From Gordionus sp. m RMFG-2023 (taxonomy: Eukaryota; Nematomorpha; Gordioida; Chordodea; Parachordodidae), in assembly GCF_954871325.1 (NCBI RefSeq), contig NC_088777.1, positions 8,533,366-8,597,365 on the forward strand: a stretch of 64,000 nucleotides of DNA, given 5' to 3'. The notes under the pieces are model-generated. The model did no database searches. It was given only the letters and a program-made list of their open reading frames with translations, and had not been told where the DNA came from. Below, piece by piece: positions 18,640 to 30,929 of this stretch (its first letter is position 1; each line of letters begins with the position of its first letter). Made by a program: the position numbers and the translations under genes.

Positions 18640-19119
18640 ACAATCAAATTATATTACTTTAACGATTAACTTAACAAAACAAAATTTGTAGAAAAAGAAA
18701 TACATGGACGCTTAACCCACCAACAATTCTCATTAGATATTAGCCTACGTTAAAACCCCAAGTTATTATATCTCAGAATAGCAAACAAAGTCTTTCGAAA
18801 TCAACTGAAAATTCGAACAAATACACCAATCCCCCCCCCCTCTCCATTCTTTAATTAAAACCAATATATCATTTTACAAATAAAATATAACGACATTTAT
18901 AAAATTACCGGAATCCCTTATCTAAATTATATATTTCCCCTAAAAATGGTAAATCTTTATACATTATATACATTTTTATGCTAGGTGTAAAATAATCTTT
19001 TATAAACATTATATTTGCGATAAAATTTTTCTGTGATATCTTATTTATTAGAATGATATTATTGTATGTTAATATTGTAATTGGCAATAAAAACAAGGTG
19101 GCTATTTATAAAAAAGATC
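18640..19119. other. MULE 3' interior, no gene seen
   Basis: AT-rich, with a poly-C tract at about 18829-18840. The short minus-strand open frame at 18905-19096 has no recognisable features. Confidence 0.35.
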
Positions 19120-19128
19120 AATATCAAG

Positions 19129-19982
19129 AGTGTTGTAAACGAACGCGTTCATTGTTCGTTTTTGAAAAAAGGTGATGAACGGCGTTCCTTTTTTTTTGAC
19201 GAACTTTGAACGTGAACGCGTTCCTTTTCTTTGATGAACGCGTTCAATTTTACGTTTGTTCAATTTTAAAAACACTTTTTATTTTTATTTATTTGAAAAA
19301 TTAATATTAATCCGCATTTTTTTATATTTTTATTTATTTGAAAAATTAATATTAAAAAAGTCTTATATTTTTTAATCAGCTGTTTTTACTTTTTCCTCTT
19401 TCATATTGCAATTAACATACCATAACGTGCTACTGCTAGAGAAGATAAGATTAAAGTTTATTAATTACATGGATATAAATATTTCATCATCAAATTCTGA
19501 AAATCAAAATTCAATATTAGATGAATTAGAATTACCATGGCCCAAATATCAAAAATATTTCACTGTTTTAAAATCAAAAGGTAATTCAATAGTTTTTAGT
19601 ATAGCTAACGCTGTATTAACTGCCAAGCGTTCATGCCTATCAGATGAAAATTTTGAAAAGCAATTATTATTAAAAATTAATAAGAAAAATTTTTTATAAA
19701 TTTATTTTTTTATCGCTCTATTATATTGTATTTATAATTATATTATCAAAATAAAAATATTATTTTTTATCATGGCTAATATATTGTGTTGAAAAATATA
19801 AGGCATTTATTTATATTAAATTAAATTTAAAAAAAAATTTATCATAAAATTTTGAACGCATGAACGCGTTCATGAACTTGAACGCGTTCCTTTTTTTGAA
19901 TTTGAACGTGAACGTGTTCGATTTTTGTCAATGAACGTTGAACGCGAACGCGTTCGATTTTTTTAAAAATGTTTACAGCACT
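19129..19982 (+). mobile_element. Non-autonomous hAT with GAACGCGTTC arrays
   Basis: Ends AGTGTTGTAAACG/GTTTACAGCACT are flanked by exact AATATCAAG (19120-19128, 19983-19991; 8 or 9 bp depending on where the end is placed). Both subterminal regions carry many copies of the palindrome GAACGCGTTC and variants such as GAACGTGAACG. The interior ORF (19406-19699) looks like a transposase N-terminus. It inserted into the MULE. Confidence 0.85.
19406..19699 (+). pseudogene. Truncated N-terminal hAT-like ORF
   Basis: 97 codons: an acidic/Ser-rich start, then ELPWPKYQKYFTVLKSKGNS, which resembles the entry to a BED-type zinc finger, but the cysteines and histidines do not follow. It then ends in a Lys-rich stretch. 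Probably the leftover 5' end of a deleted transposase. Confidence 0.45.
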
Positions 19983-20174
19983 AATATCAAGTATGCAAAA
20001 ATTATTTAAAAAAATTAATTTATCTTACTTTAACTATTAAAATGTGATCATATGTAATTTATAAAAACCTATATTTGTTCTTGCAATTTTTCTAATGATA
20101 GATAATATATGGAATTTAGCCTACTTTTTATTTTAAGTAATAATACAATATTAGAATATAATAAAACAAAAAAT

Positions 20175-20440
20175 AATTTTAAATTTTTTTATAAAATAAT
20201 AATACGCAATCTTGCGGATTTAATATTATTAAAATTTATAATTTAATTATTAATATTTTTAATATAATTATATTAAAAGATTTAAACGATTTATTATGAG
20301 ATAAAAGATAATTCAACTATTAATGTATATTTCTTTATTATTGAATATATCTAAAAATTTAATTTTTTATAAGTTATTTATATCATAGGAAAATGGATCT
20401 CACTAAAAATAAAAGATAATATATAAAAAATTTTACCTAT
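20175..20440 (-). repeat. MULE right terminal inverted repeat
   Basis: Inverted partner of 10890-11150. Contains CTTGCGGATTTAAT and CATAGGAAAATGGATCTCAC. Confidence 0.88.
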
Positions 20441-20704
20441 GCAATCGCAGTTTGCTCAAACCCAAAAAATTATCATAAAAAAATAACATAAAAAAAATAA
20501 CAAATTTTTAAAAATTGATTACTTTTAAAAATTATGGATCAGGATGACATTATTTTCATTCTTGGATGATTCCACAAACTTTGAATCATCACTATTGAAT
20601 AGTCAATCTCAATTTGGTGAAGATCTTCAGGTAAATTAATATTTCTGTTAGCTAGGTTATAAAATCATATAAATGATAATTTTTTAAAGATATTAGATGA
20701 AAGT

Positions 20705-20887
20705 TTGATCCCGTTGAAATCTAGCAATGATCTTTGCAAAAAAATATTTGTGGAAACACCGAAGAAAGGGCATAGGAAAGGCTCCCTGTGTAATAGAACA
20801 TATTGCATAAGTACATCAACAAGTAATTTTATTTTAATTTATAAAAGACGTAAAATTATTAGGCCGAAAATTTGTAACGAACGATGA
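20705..20887 (+). other. Unassigned short ORF
   Basis: 60 codons, Lys/Arg-rich (KGHRKGSLCNRTY, YKRRKIIRPKICNER). Just outside the MULE right TIR, inside the composite element. No family recognised; may be chance. Confidence 0.2.
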
Positions 20888-21927
20888 TTATAATTAATAT
20901 ATTTTTTTTACCTTGTTTAACCTTCGTTTTTAAGTAATAAGATTAGTATTGTTAAATAGCTGGGCCAAACCAACTTAGCCCTAAACTAGTCAGTTTTTGA
21001 GTCGAAAAATCGACTCAGACTCAAGTCAGCTCAGTAGTTGGCTCAAGCCGACTTTTGAGCAGAAATTTATTTATTTGTGAATAAGAATTTTAATATTATA
21101 ATTATGTAGAAATAGTGTGCCATCTCTATTTTGAGGGAAAATTTAAGCTAGCTCGATAAGCAACATGAGTGAGCTAGGTAAATTTGTCCCATAACTCTTA
21201 GATAGCACTATACCCCTGGCCCGAACCCTATTTTTTAAAAAATAATTTCGATTAGGGCCTAATATATTTTTTTCGAACAGGGTCGGGCTTAAATTTTTAT
21301 CTTGCGATATCATTAAATTTTGTCAAATAAATTGATATATTTAATTCTTGTTAGAAGCCAGGCGCTATTATTCTTTATAGAATATATTTTTTATTTTAAA
21401 TATGGATATAACAAAAATTTAGAGAATATTTCATCATATATTTTTATTATTTAAAATAAATTTCAAAATGTAGATATTTTATACAGATTATAATATTAAA
21501 AATTTTTACTGTACTCTAAAAAAAAGTAATTTAACAATTACATAAAATATAAGTGATTCTTATGCAAATAATGATAAATATAAGACGATATTTTCAAATA
21601 TAAATATACTCAGTACTTTGTATTTACCGGTCAAATGCGAAAATTCAAATAAATGTTTTTTTAAGTTAATATTAACTTTATTTTGAATATAATAGTAGAA
21701 TGAATCGATATTATCAATTTTTTAAATTCATTGTAATTCAATAACTAACGTTTAGCTCTCGGTAGTGTTTTGATTCATATTCAATATTATCATTTTCTTT
21801 AATATTTTTAACGATTTTCCTGATGTCAAGATCTTCAATCGATTTCTATTTTAGTAAGAATATCCCAAATTAACCTATTTCTTTCTAAAAAAAAATAAAA
21901 CTAGGAATTGGTAGTCTCTTAATTGGG

Positions 21928-22211
21928 CATGGTTGGCAAATGGAATTGATTATTTCTTACGGAAATTACTGATTACTATATAACTAATAAACATGTCGTT
22001 TATACTTCTGAAATTAATTATATCACTTAAAATAATTTAGTCACCACCACCTTCGGGGACCTAAAAATAATACATTATGATAATATGTATTTATATCATT
22101 TTTCTCTTTTTAAACATATTTTTAATATTTTTTTCTTCAGATTTTTTTTAGAGGGTTTGACCAGGTCAATTGATTGAATATGACTTGTCAATTGACCGAC
22201 TTGCCAACCCT
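21928..22211. mobile_element. MITE with GGTTGGCAA/TTGCCAACC ends
   Basis: CATGGTTGGCAAAT at the left and CTTGCCAACCCTG at the right are inverted, the end type of some hATs. Non-coding, about 280 bp, no convincing target duplication. Confidence 0.4.
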
Positions 22212-22354
22212 GATTAATTGCATAAATTTTATGAATTAATACAAAAATTATATAAATGTTATAATTAAGAATTCATTTTATGAAAAAATTTGATTATGAG
22301 GTTACTTTTCTTTGAGATTTGGATAATTCATTTAGAATCAAATTTTTATCTATA

Positions 22355-22520
22355 ATAATCTCCTTATAAATATTTAATAGGGTTACATTTAAATGTTTTT
22401 TACCGGTGGTATCTCTAAAATAAGTTTTTAACCTTTTTAAAGTTGAAAAAGATCTTTCATTAGTGAAGATACGAATTGGTAGGGAAGCTAAAATAATTAA
22501 TAATGTTTTGATATTTTAGG
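22355..22520 (-). pseudogene. hAT transposase dimerisation-domain relic (ZMYM/DUF4371 type)
   Basis: The minus strand reads LLIILASLPIRIFTNERSFS then TLKRLKTYFRDTTGKKHLNV, the C-terminal ERSFSxLKRxKxYxRxT motif of hAT-derived transposases of the ZMYM1-like group. Only this motif is recognisable; the rest is decayed. Confidence 0.65.
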
Positions 22521-23071
22521 CAGGGAATCTAAAATGCAATTACACATGGAAAGAAGTTGCATAACATTTTTTGGTTTTAAAGAATACTCTATTCTGTCAA
22601 GATTTTTTTACCAAAATTCGATATCACAAAGTAACTATCATATGTGAGACTACTGAATCAGCGTAAAAGATTTTCTTACTATCCTCTCGTGTTTCAAATG
22701 TAATCAACAGTTAGACTCGACCGGCAAAAGAAAATAAAACTTTTTAATATAAAATTATGAATAGTATTCTTTTCTTTTCTTTAATTGAAATAAAAATTTA
22801 TCAATAAGGGGAATGTTAATATGACCGACTAATACTAACCTTTAAATTGTTTTTTTTATGTTGATATAAATTGATTTTTTTTTATAAATTGATAGATTCA
22901 TTTTTTTATATAAATTTTGATATACTAATATGAAAATTGTTATATAAAGCAGATTCTTTTTTAGTTTAAGAAAAATGTAAATTTTGTCGTTCCTGGTCTC
23001 CATATCTCATCAATTGTTTATTTTCTTCTGTTTTCCTGCCTCTTTGCCTTTCTACATGTTTCACGGTTGTA

Positions 23072-23593
23072 TCATCTTCTGTTTTTTTCGTTTAAAGAAA
23101 TATTTTCAACTTTAGCAATTATATTTTCTTTCAATTCTAATTCTTCAAAATCATCTCTTAAAGTAAGAACTTCTTCTAATGTAATGTTTTCTTTTAACGT
23201 AATTTTCTGCCTAATATTTTTGCTGATTGACGAAATTTTTACTTTTTCAATAACTCTACTATCACTTAGCAAACATTCATTTTTTAAAATGCATAATCTA
23301 CTTACCCAATCGATGTAACTTTCGTTTTTACCTTGTACAGCTGCGTTAAATAATAATAAGTTGGAACTTGTAGATTTCCTCGGGTGTAATAACCTGAATT
23401 TTTCAATCAATATCGATGGATTGATGAAGTCGGTAGGTGAACATATCGATTTAAGCTTGATATATACCTCATCTGGTAGTCTTCTTGTAAAGGAACCTGC
23501 TTTTTCAATGTCCGAGATCTGAGTGTCCTTGAAGATGTCTTCGAATCCACTCAAAAAAAAGATCGCCATTGCCTGCGTATATTGGAAATTCAA
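23072..23593 (-). pseudogene. Retroelement gag-like fossil
   Basis: 173-codon open stretch, mostly helical and charged, with the flavour of an LTR-retrotransposon Gag core (YIDWVSRLCILKNECLL, then SKNIRQKITLKENITLEEV). I see no LTRs, protease, reverse transcriptase or envelope around it, so it is a lone fragment in the graveyard. Family not assignable by eye; identification as gag is tentative. Confidence 0.4.
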
Positions 23594-24238
23594 TATTTAT
23601 ATTAACATTATTATTGGGAATCTGTTTCATATTTATTTACGATTTCCTCGAATATGTAGCGGAGCTGCCACCATAAAGTATTTTAGAAAACTCGTATCAT
23701 TACATCAAATATTCTAAAATACTTTAGGGAATAAAAATGTTTATTTTATAAAAATCCTTAATCGCAGATGCATCAATATTTAGGCGATTGGATTGTCTAG
23801 AAACTACTGTTTATATTTTAATTTCTATATTAAAAAATAAATTATTATGTAAAAAAAAATTTTAAAGCAAAAAAAATATATATGAGGCAGCTTGCATGGT
23901 ACACAAATTCTAGATTATTTTATTATATTCTTTCTAAATAGTAAATATAAATATAAACTTTGGCTCAAAATGGCACTCGAGAAGTTCCAGTGCATGCTTG
24001 ATCCAACTCCTGAGTGGACTTGAGCCTGAGCCAATTTTTACGACTCTAACTCAAGGTCTGAGCAGTAAAAACTCACCTTTTAACAACACTATCTAAAATT
24101 TTAGTTTTTTTGCAATTTCAAAAAATTTTAGTATTTTATTGTGTCATAATTAACATTTATTTCAAATAGGGTGTTAATTTTTTAAATATTTTTTATTTCA
24201 AAATATACAGAAATATCATAATACATTACTAATAAGCA

Positions 24239-25227
24239 GAGTTGTTAATGCTCCTTTTTAAAAGTAGCTAACTCCCGCTCCCGCTTCTACCTTCTCAAGA
24301 GGAGCTAGCTCCCGCTACCGCTACTACATTTTTAAAAGGAGCTAGCTCCCGCTTCAAGTAATGGAGTGCCACTCCATAACCGCTCCTTTGATTTTTATTT
24401 TTTTTAGAAGATATACGAAACAAAATCATATTATTTTATCAAAAATTTTTATTTATATTAAAATCTATCAAAATATTTATAACCTTTTATTAGCATTTAA
24501 AAGTAATAAATTTTTTAAATTAGAATCTAACAAACATTCATGCCTCTCCCCTAAGACCTCTTTTGCAATGCTAAATAGGCCCTCCTCAAGAGCACTAGAG
24601 GGAAGCGAGTTATTATATTTTATAAAGATATTTTTTAATTAAGGGAATTTTTCAAAAATAGTAATTTTGGTATCATTATTTAAAAAAATTTGTCCAATAT
24701 ATTAACTTCCTGATGGTCAATTTCATGGAATCCAAAAAAATCTTCTAAATCATTTTGTTAAAAGAAAGATTTTTTACTTTTAGATGCTTTTTTAGATTGA
24801 AGCTGCTCACTTTTGAAAATTAAATAGTTTTCAAACACAAAAGACATTTTGCCCTTATACCTGTTTGATCATTTTGGATTAAAAACTTTTAGAAGTTTAA
24901 AATATTTTTTGTATGATGGAAATGGAAATTCGATTTCTTCATTTATGTTCTCTAAATCCATAATATCTAAAATTATTTTTTGTTGAATATCTATAAAATA
25001 AATATTGACTTATAAGATTTTCCAAAAAATTTTCAATATAAAGAGGAAAAACTTGATATATAATATTTAAAATGATTAGATGATAAATCAATATAAAACT
25101 CGGCTAAACATTTAATAATGGATAAATTTAAATTAAATAAAATTTTATTTTTATTGAATTTTAATTAACAAATATTATTAATATTTATAAAATAATTTAA
25201 TTTATACATTAAATTTAAAGGAGCGGT
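24239..25227 (-). mobile_element. Decayed hAT piece with BED zinc-finger trace
   Basis: The left end AGAGTTGTTAATGCTCC is followed by repeated GGAGCTAGCTCCCGCT. ACCGCTCCTTT (24378-24388) is mirrored by AAAGGAGCGGT at 25217-25227. The minus strand around 24760-24880 reads CLLCLKT then FSKVSSFNLKKHLK, i.e. the C..C, H pattern of a BED finger. No catalytic core remains. Confidence 0.5.
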
Positions 25228-26215
25228 GGATCCATTCTATAAAATAACGTGCGAAGTAAGTTCTGCGTCAACATCTACAATTGGGATGTCAGCATTGTAT
25301 CTGGATAATATTGTGAATTCGTTATCGCTTGCGGAATCACATAAAAATAGCATAATAAAAAATGCTGCAAATAAAATGAAGGATAAATGTTATATTTATA
25401 CGAATATTTAACCACATTTGCAAATTATCTCATTTCTTGATCCAAGAATCAAAAAAACCTTTTTACCAATTTTCCTAAAGAACCTTGGCTATTATGAAAA
25501 ATTTAAAAGAATATTTTATGACTACAATATATCGAAATCAATATATGAATTCGAAAAAGAGGAAAATAACGAATCAAATTTAATGTCTGTTAGTATTTTG
25601 AACGAGCTAAGAAGGTAAATATAAACACTTAATTTAGAATACTCATTATAAAACCTCCTAAATAACATTTTTAAAACTTAATAGGAGAGACTAAATTTAA
25701 ATATTATGCTTACATTTAACAAAATTTATAACAGTTATTGGAGTTAATAAAAATATTTATTTAAAAAAATAAAGTCCTAAGAATTTATAAAATTAATAAA
25801 AACATATCGTTGCAAAATAGGCATTTTTAAAATAGGTTTGTTACAAGGTTTTACAAAAGATTCGACGATATAATAATTAGTTAATTTAAATATTTTATAT
25901 TAAGGAATGCGTACATTATACCAAATCTAGCTATAGAATAAATCGAAGAATACCTAGCAGATCCGGTAGCTCAAACGCCGTTGATATAGTGGATTGGTGG
26001 TGTAGAAACTCGAAACGTTTTCCAAAGCTCTCGACAATGGCCAAAGATTACTTATCCCAACAATCTACGTCCGTAGCCAGCGAACGTATTTTTTCTAGGG
26101 CCGGCGCCACTATTACTAAGAAAAGGAATCGAATGTCAGCGACAACTTTGAAACAATGACTATGTGTGAATTCGTGGGATGTTAACATTTTAAATTTGCG
26201 CGAAGAATATTTTAT
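25226..26215 (+). pseudogene. Decayed hAT transposase, candidate owner of the composite
   Basis: Pieces in order: VSSASTSTIGMSALYLDNI, IIKNAANKMKDKCYIYT, IISFLDPRIKKTFLPIFLKN, and after a gap (about 25640-25960) VDWWCRNSKRFPKLSTMAKD then YLSQQSTSVASERIFSRAGA, TITKKRNRMSATTLKQ. This is the usual hAT C-terminal order (LDPR block, then W..N...FP.L, then SV.SER.FS.AG). At least one stop (after CYIYTNI) and two frame changes. About 3 kb from the right end of the composite and reading toward it. Confidence 0.7.
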
Positions 26216-26229
26216 GTAATTTATTTTAT

Positions 26230-27130
26230 GAATATAAAATTTTTATTTTTTATTTATGAAAATAATAAAGATATTGAAAATGTGGCGTATTATATATTTT
26301 GTATTTGCAAATTTTTTGCTTATAAAATGTAAAATAGCCTATTTACGATAAATAAATAATTCTAAAGATATCTTATAAATTAAAAATTGTTATTATAATT
26401 TCCAAAAAGAAAGGGAGAGGGGTTCATAAATAAAAATAATTTAATTCCTAATTAGTAGCATCTCTTAAGATCTAAATGTTTCAAAATTTTGTCTATGATA
26501 ATATTTTTAAGCACGAATATTATGCTTTTGGATAAGTCATTCACACAATTACCAAAGAAAAAAAAATCAATTTAAAATTATAATTTATAATGAAGCAGTG
26601 GTAGATAGTATTTATGGGGTAAGGACTGTAGTAATAGGAATTTATTATGATTTATGATTACATATTATAGATATTGATGATAAGTTTTTTATTGATTATA
26701 TATATAGATATTTATGAATATAATAATTTGTAAGGTTCAATGCCTAACAGATATAAGGGAAACATTGTTATTTTTATGATGTAACTTCATATGAATGAAT
26801 AATGGACGTCCGAGAATTGCATGTATGTAATTTAAATACACTAATATTACGAATGAATGGAACATATAAATTGGCGTATTATGGCTGAATCAACTCGTTA
26901 TTTAAATAATATGTAAATATAATAAATGTTTGTAAAACTCATAAATTATAAAAAATAGTTCAAAATTTGTAATTATTTCCAAGATCTTAAATCAAATAAT
27001 TATAATCTTGCGTTTCAAATTTCCCAAATTTGATGTAAAATATGTCAAGTAATTATATAAAAGAAATTTATCATATTTTAAAATTAGGGAAAATTCATTT
27101 ATCCGAATGCCGTAAATTTAAAAATGGGAT
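26230..27130. other. AT-rich spacer
   Basis: Between the hAT transposase relic and the satellite. No ORF, repeat or motif that I can support. Confidence 0.35.
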
Positions 27131-27139
27131 CCTTGCTGA

Positions 27140-28975
27140 ACTTGTCCCGTCTTTTCTTATTAACTACCAATCTCCTGAATAGTTTCAAATGATATACTCA
27201 TATTTTATACCCTCAACCCCAAGTTAAAAAAAAGAATAAAATAATAGCAGTATTAAAATTTTACGAGACCCTAAGGCTTAGAATATTTTTCTAATATCAA
27301 AAACTTTTTGCATGGCTCAAAACAAGTATATAATATTTTATTTATAGATTTTTATGCATGAAGTTAAAAAGTAATGAAATTAGAAATTACTTAATGAACC
27401 CAAAAGTTTTAAAACATCTTTCCAATATCAAATTTATATAAATAAACTTAAAACAAAGATCTAAAATATAATTTTTCGTCGTCGAATAAATTATAATGGC
27501 AGTGACACCATATTAATGTTCCAAAGGTTTAAAAAAATCTTTATAATATCATAAACTTTTTATTGGGTTCTAACATAAAGAAATAGTTTTTTTTATCATT
27601 TTACAATTCACACATAAAGTTTAGAAAAATGGCACTATAAATTTATATATAAACATAAAAGTTTTGAACATCTTTTCAATATTAAAAACTATTAACTAGG
27701 ATAAAAACAAAGTTTTATAAAATTTTCATAATTTTTTCCTCGTGGACTAAATTATAATAACAGTGATAATTTCTTACTAAACCCAAAAGTTTTAGATCAT
27801 TTTTTGGTATTAAAATTTTTACTAGGCTTAAGACAAATTTTTTTTTTTATAATTTTGTTCCTCGTGGTAAAATATAGTGGAAGTGACAATTTATTACTAT
27901 ATTCAAAATTTTTAGAACATCTCAGTGTTAATAACTTTAAACTACGCTTAAAATAAATTTAAAAAAAATTTTAACATTAATTTTTCCTAGTGGAGTAAAA
28001 TATAATTGCCGTGCCCATTCATTACTAGACCGAAAGGTTCTTAAACATCTTTTAATACATAATATTCAAAGGTTTAAAACAACATCTTAAAAAAATGCAT
28101 AATTTTTTCCCTCGTGGTAAAATATAGTGGAAGTGCCAATTTATTACTAGACTTAATAGAACATCTCTTTAGTATGAAAAACTTTAAACTACCCTTAAAA
28201 TAAATTTTTTAAAAATTTTAACATATTTTTTCCTCTTGGAGTAAAATATAATGGCAGTGCCAATTTATTACTAGACTCAGAGGTATTAAAACATCTTTTT
28301 AGTATCAAAAACGCTTAACTTAACTTAAAACAACGTTTTAAAAAATTTCCTTCTTTCCTTGAGGAACACAATAAAATGGCAGTCCCAATTTATTATTAGA
28401 CTTGATATTTTATAACATGTTTTTACCATAAATAAAAAACTTTTAACAAGTATTAAAACAACATTTAAAAAAAAATCATAAATTTTTTCCTCGTGGAGTA
28501 AAATATGATAGTGGCAACTTATTACTAGACCCAAAAGTTTATGGATATCTTTCCAGTATCAAAAACTTTTAATTAGGCTTTAATAAAATTTTAAAAAATT
28601 TTCATAATTATTTTTCCTCGTGGGGTAAAATATAATAATAGTGCCAATTTATTACTAACCCAAAAGTTTTAGGACATCTTTCTAATATCAAAAACCATAA
28701 ATTAGGCCTAAATATTTTTTTAAATTTTCACATTTATTGTTTCCTCGTGGAGTATAATATAATGGCAGTGTTCATTTATTACTAGTCCCAAAGGTTTTAG
28801 AACATTATACTAGTATCTAAAACTTTTAACTAGGCTTAAGATATGATTTTATTTACAATTTATTTTTTCCTCATGGAATAAGATATAATAACAGTGACAA
28901 TTTATTACTAGAACCAAAGATTTTTGAACATCTTTCTAATATCAAAAACATTGAACCCGGATTAAAACAAACTGG
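27140..28975. repeat. Satellite of ~125-bp units, about 14 copies
   Basis: Each unit carries CCTCGTGGAGTAAAATATAA, GGCAGTGCCAATTTATTACT, AGACCCAAAAGTTTTAGAAC and CATCTTT..AGTATCAAAAAC in that order. Units diverge noticeably (perhaps 15-25%). The array stops within a few bases of the right subterminal repeat of the composite hAT, so it is probably internal to that element. Short open frames in it are chance. Confidence 0.85.
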
Positions 28976-28984
28976 TTTAATTAA

Positions 28985-29199
28985 TATATATTTTTTTGAC
29001 CCAGTTAGCCAACCCAACAGGACGACCCAGCACGCGAACCCAGCATGCCGACCAGATGGGTCGGCTCATGAGACCTTATGGCGGGTCGGGTCTGATCTAT
29101 GGCTAAATTGGTTTGCTCGGGTTAAGGGTCGTTTTTCTCGGCTCAAACCTTGCTGGGTTTTCGGCCAAGCCGACCCGATCGGGCAATTTAACAACACTA
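28985..29199 (-). repeat. Right subterminal inverted repeat of the composite hAT
   Basis: GACCCAGTTAGCCAACCC to CAATTTAACAACACTA. Its reverse complement parallels 8257-8475, sharing TGAGCCGACCCA, GGCATnCTGnGT and GCTGGGTCG, and is bordered by the 8-bp duplication. Confidence 0.72.
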
Positions 29200-29207
29200 G
29201 ATTTGGA

Positions 29208-30929
29208 GAATGCATATGTACTGTCCAGAAATTATTAAATATTTTAATGATTTACATAATACATTTTATCAATGTTTTATCTTTTAAAATAAATAAATAT
29301 TTAATATGACTATTTATGTTTTTACTGGAGCCTCTATCTGACAAAATATTTTCTTCGGGGCAAATTCCCCCCCCCCTCTCCAACTTATATCTACCCGTCT
29401 AAATAAAAATCCACCGTCATCGGCTAATATTCTTCCGCTAATAATCACAAGTTTTTTCATTAAGTGCCGTATTTTCTTCATAATTATAAAAAAAATTACT
29501 TAAATTATCAAACTGCAAACTATAAAAAATTGTGAATCTAAAATAGTTTTAGATTATGAATTAAAAACCCTTTTCTCATCAACAATGCATTTATATATGT
29601 TTTTATCATATTCTAATAATAAGTTTAACATGCGCTAAAATAGAGAAATTACCCAGCAGAAGACATATATTATTTAATAATTAATGCACTTATGTATTTT
29701 AGCTTCCGACATTTAATTTCTCCATTTTCATAATAGGAAATATATATCATATAAATATATACATAAAATATTAGGAAGTTTATCGTACATAATTATTATA
29801 CTCATCATACATTATAAAACATATAATAAAATATCCATATATATAATCATTAGTAACTGACAAATATAACACATAATATGTAAATAAAATATTACAATAA
29901 ATTACTCTTTTACTACATGCACCACTTAAATATATATATATAAGGCTTCACCCTCTACCCCAGTTCAGGATTTTTTTAAAACTCAGCCAACTTCGGCCAT
30001 ACATGTAGGGTTCTATCTCCTAAAAATAATCCTAGATGAAATGGCTTATTAACAGATTTTAATTTAGATATTAATGTCCAAGCAGCGCTTTTAATAATTT
30101 AATATTGGGAACACTCAAGTAATTCAGCTGTAAATATAACTTTTTTCCGAGGATATGAGTAGATATTTGATTTAATAACTCTTAAAATCGCAGATTGATG
30201 AACAAGTCTATTCTAAATAATATTTTTGATTGATAATAACAATTATACTCGATTATAAATTAATTAAAAAGGATTAAAACTTGGATTATAGTAAAAATAT
30301 TTATCTAATTCCAAAGGAATTTAATCAACTTAATAAATTTTAAAAAAATCAAACACATTGTCAACTTGCAGTAGTTGATTAGAATGGAAGATATATTTAA
30401 AAAATAATTATTAAATGTTAAAACACATGTCATAATACAAATGTGACACAAACAAGTTTTCCATTTTATTAATTAATTCCAAAAGTCACCTCGTAACGAT
30501 TCATTCTTAGAAAATTTGAGCAAATATAAAATAAAAAAAAATCTATAAATGCAGTGCAGTTTATATGTATAATATTTTGAATATAAATTTTAAAAAATAA
30601 TCTAAAAAGCAAATAAATAATTTTTTTCATGAGGCTGAGATTCGATAATCAACGTAGATTTGATATACTAATTTTTAAAAATGTATATAATTTTTATAAA
30701 AAATTATTTAAACGCGTATATAAAATTTCGCTTCAATCATAATTTTTAAAATATCGTATAATAAATAAGACTCACGCAAAAATGCAAAAGTTTCAATTCA
30801 AAAATATTTCTTTTTTTTTCGCGAAACTAAAATAATATGTACATACTATTATTTATCATCTTATTAATATCTAACATCAATAATAAAATGCAATAAACAT
30901 AAAATGGTAAAAATAAATTACTTAGAAAA
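29208..30929. other. Intergenic region 3' of the receptor phosphatase
   Basis: AT-rich, with a poly-C tract near 29367. It must hold the phosphatase 3' UTR and polyadenylation site (minus strand), but no clear AATAAA stands out right after the stop codon. No other gene seen. Confidence 0.35.

Larger units (their letters stand above)
10890..20440 (+). mobile_element. 9.55-kb MULE transposon with OTU and DDE coding, non-functional
   Basis: Long terminal inverted repeats (10890-11150 and 20175-20440, roughly 93% alike by eye) start ATAGGTAAA and enclose an OTU cysteine-protease region (14650-15190) and a MULE-type transposase (15800-18350), both on the plus strand. Long TIRs and this gene content are typical of Mutator-like elements. 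No 9-bp target duplication is visible next to the ends. It has been hit by two hATs (11558-12879, 19129-19982) and carries frameshifts, stops and an internal 992-bp duplication, so it is dead. Confidence 0.8.
20944..24091 (-). mobile_element. Possible nested hAT with TAGTRTTGTTAAA ends
   Basis: Left end TAGTATTGTTAAATAG and right end CTTTTAACAACACTA are inverted, and both are followed by similar GACTCAAGTC/TGAGCC-rich subterminal DNA. The flanks match at only 5 of 8 positions, so the two ends may not belong together. Interior: a hAT dimerisation relic on the minus strand at 22355-22520 and a gag-like fossil at 23072-23593. Confidence 0.45.
8257..29199. mobile_element. 20.9-kb composite bounded by hAT-type ends
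   Basis: The left end TAGTGTTGTTAAAT and right end ATTTAACAACACTA are exact 14-bp inverted repeats. Each continues into about 220 bp of GGGTCGGC/GACCCAGC-rich subterminal DNA that is similar in inverted orientation and ends in CTGGGTCAA. Immediately outside is GATTTGGA at 8249-8256 and again at 29200-29207: an exact 8-bp target duplication, the hAT signature. The interior is mostly later insertions (Merlin-like, MULE, smaller hATs) plus a satellite. The decayed hAT transposase at 25226-26215 could be its own gene; this is inferred from position only. Confidence 0.7.

Noticed and set aside
20944-24091. Firm call of one complete nested hAT
   Set aside because: End sequences match but the flanks agree at only 5 of 8 positions; kept as possible only.
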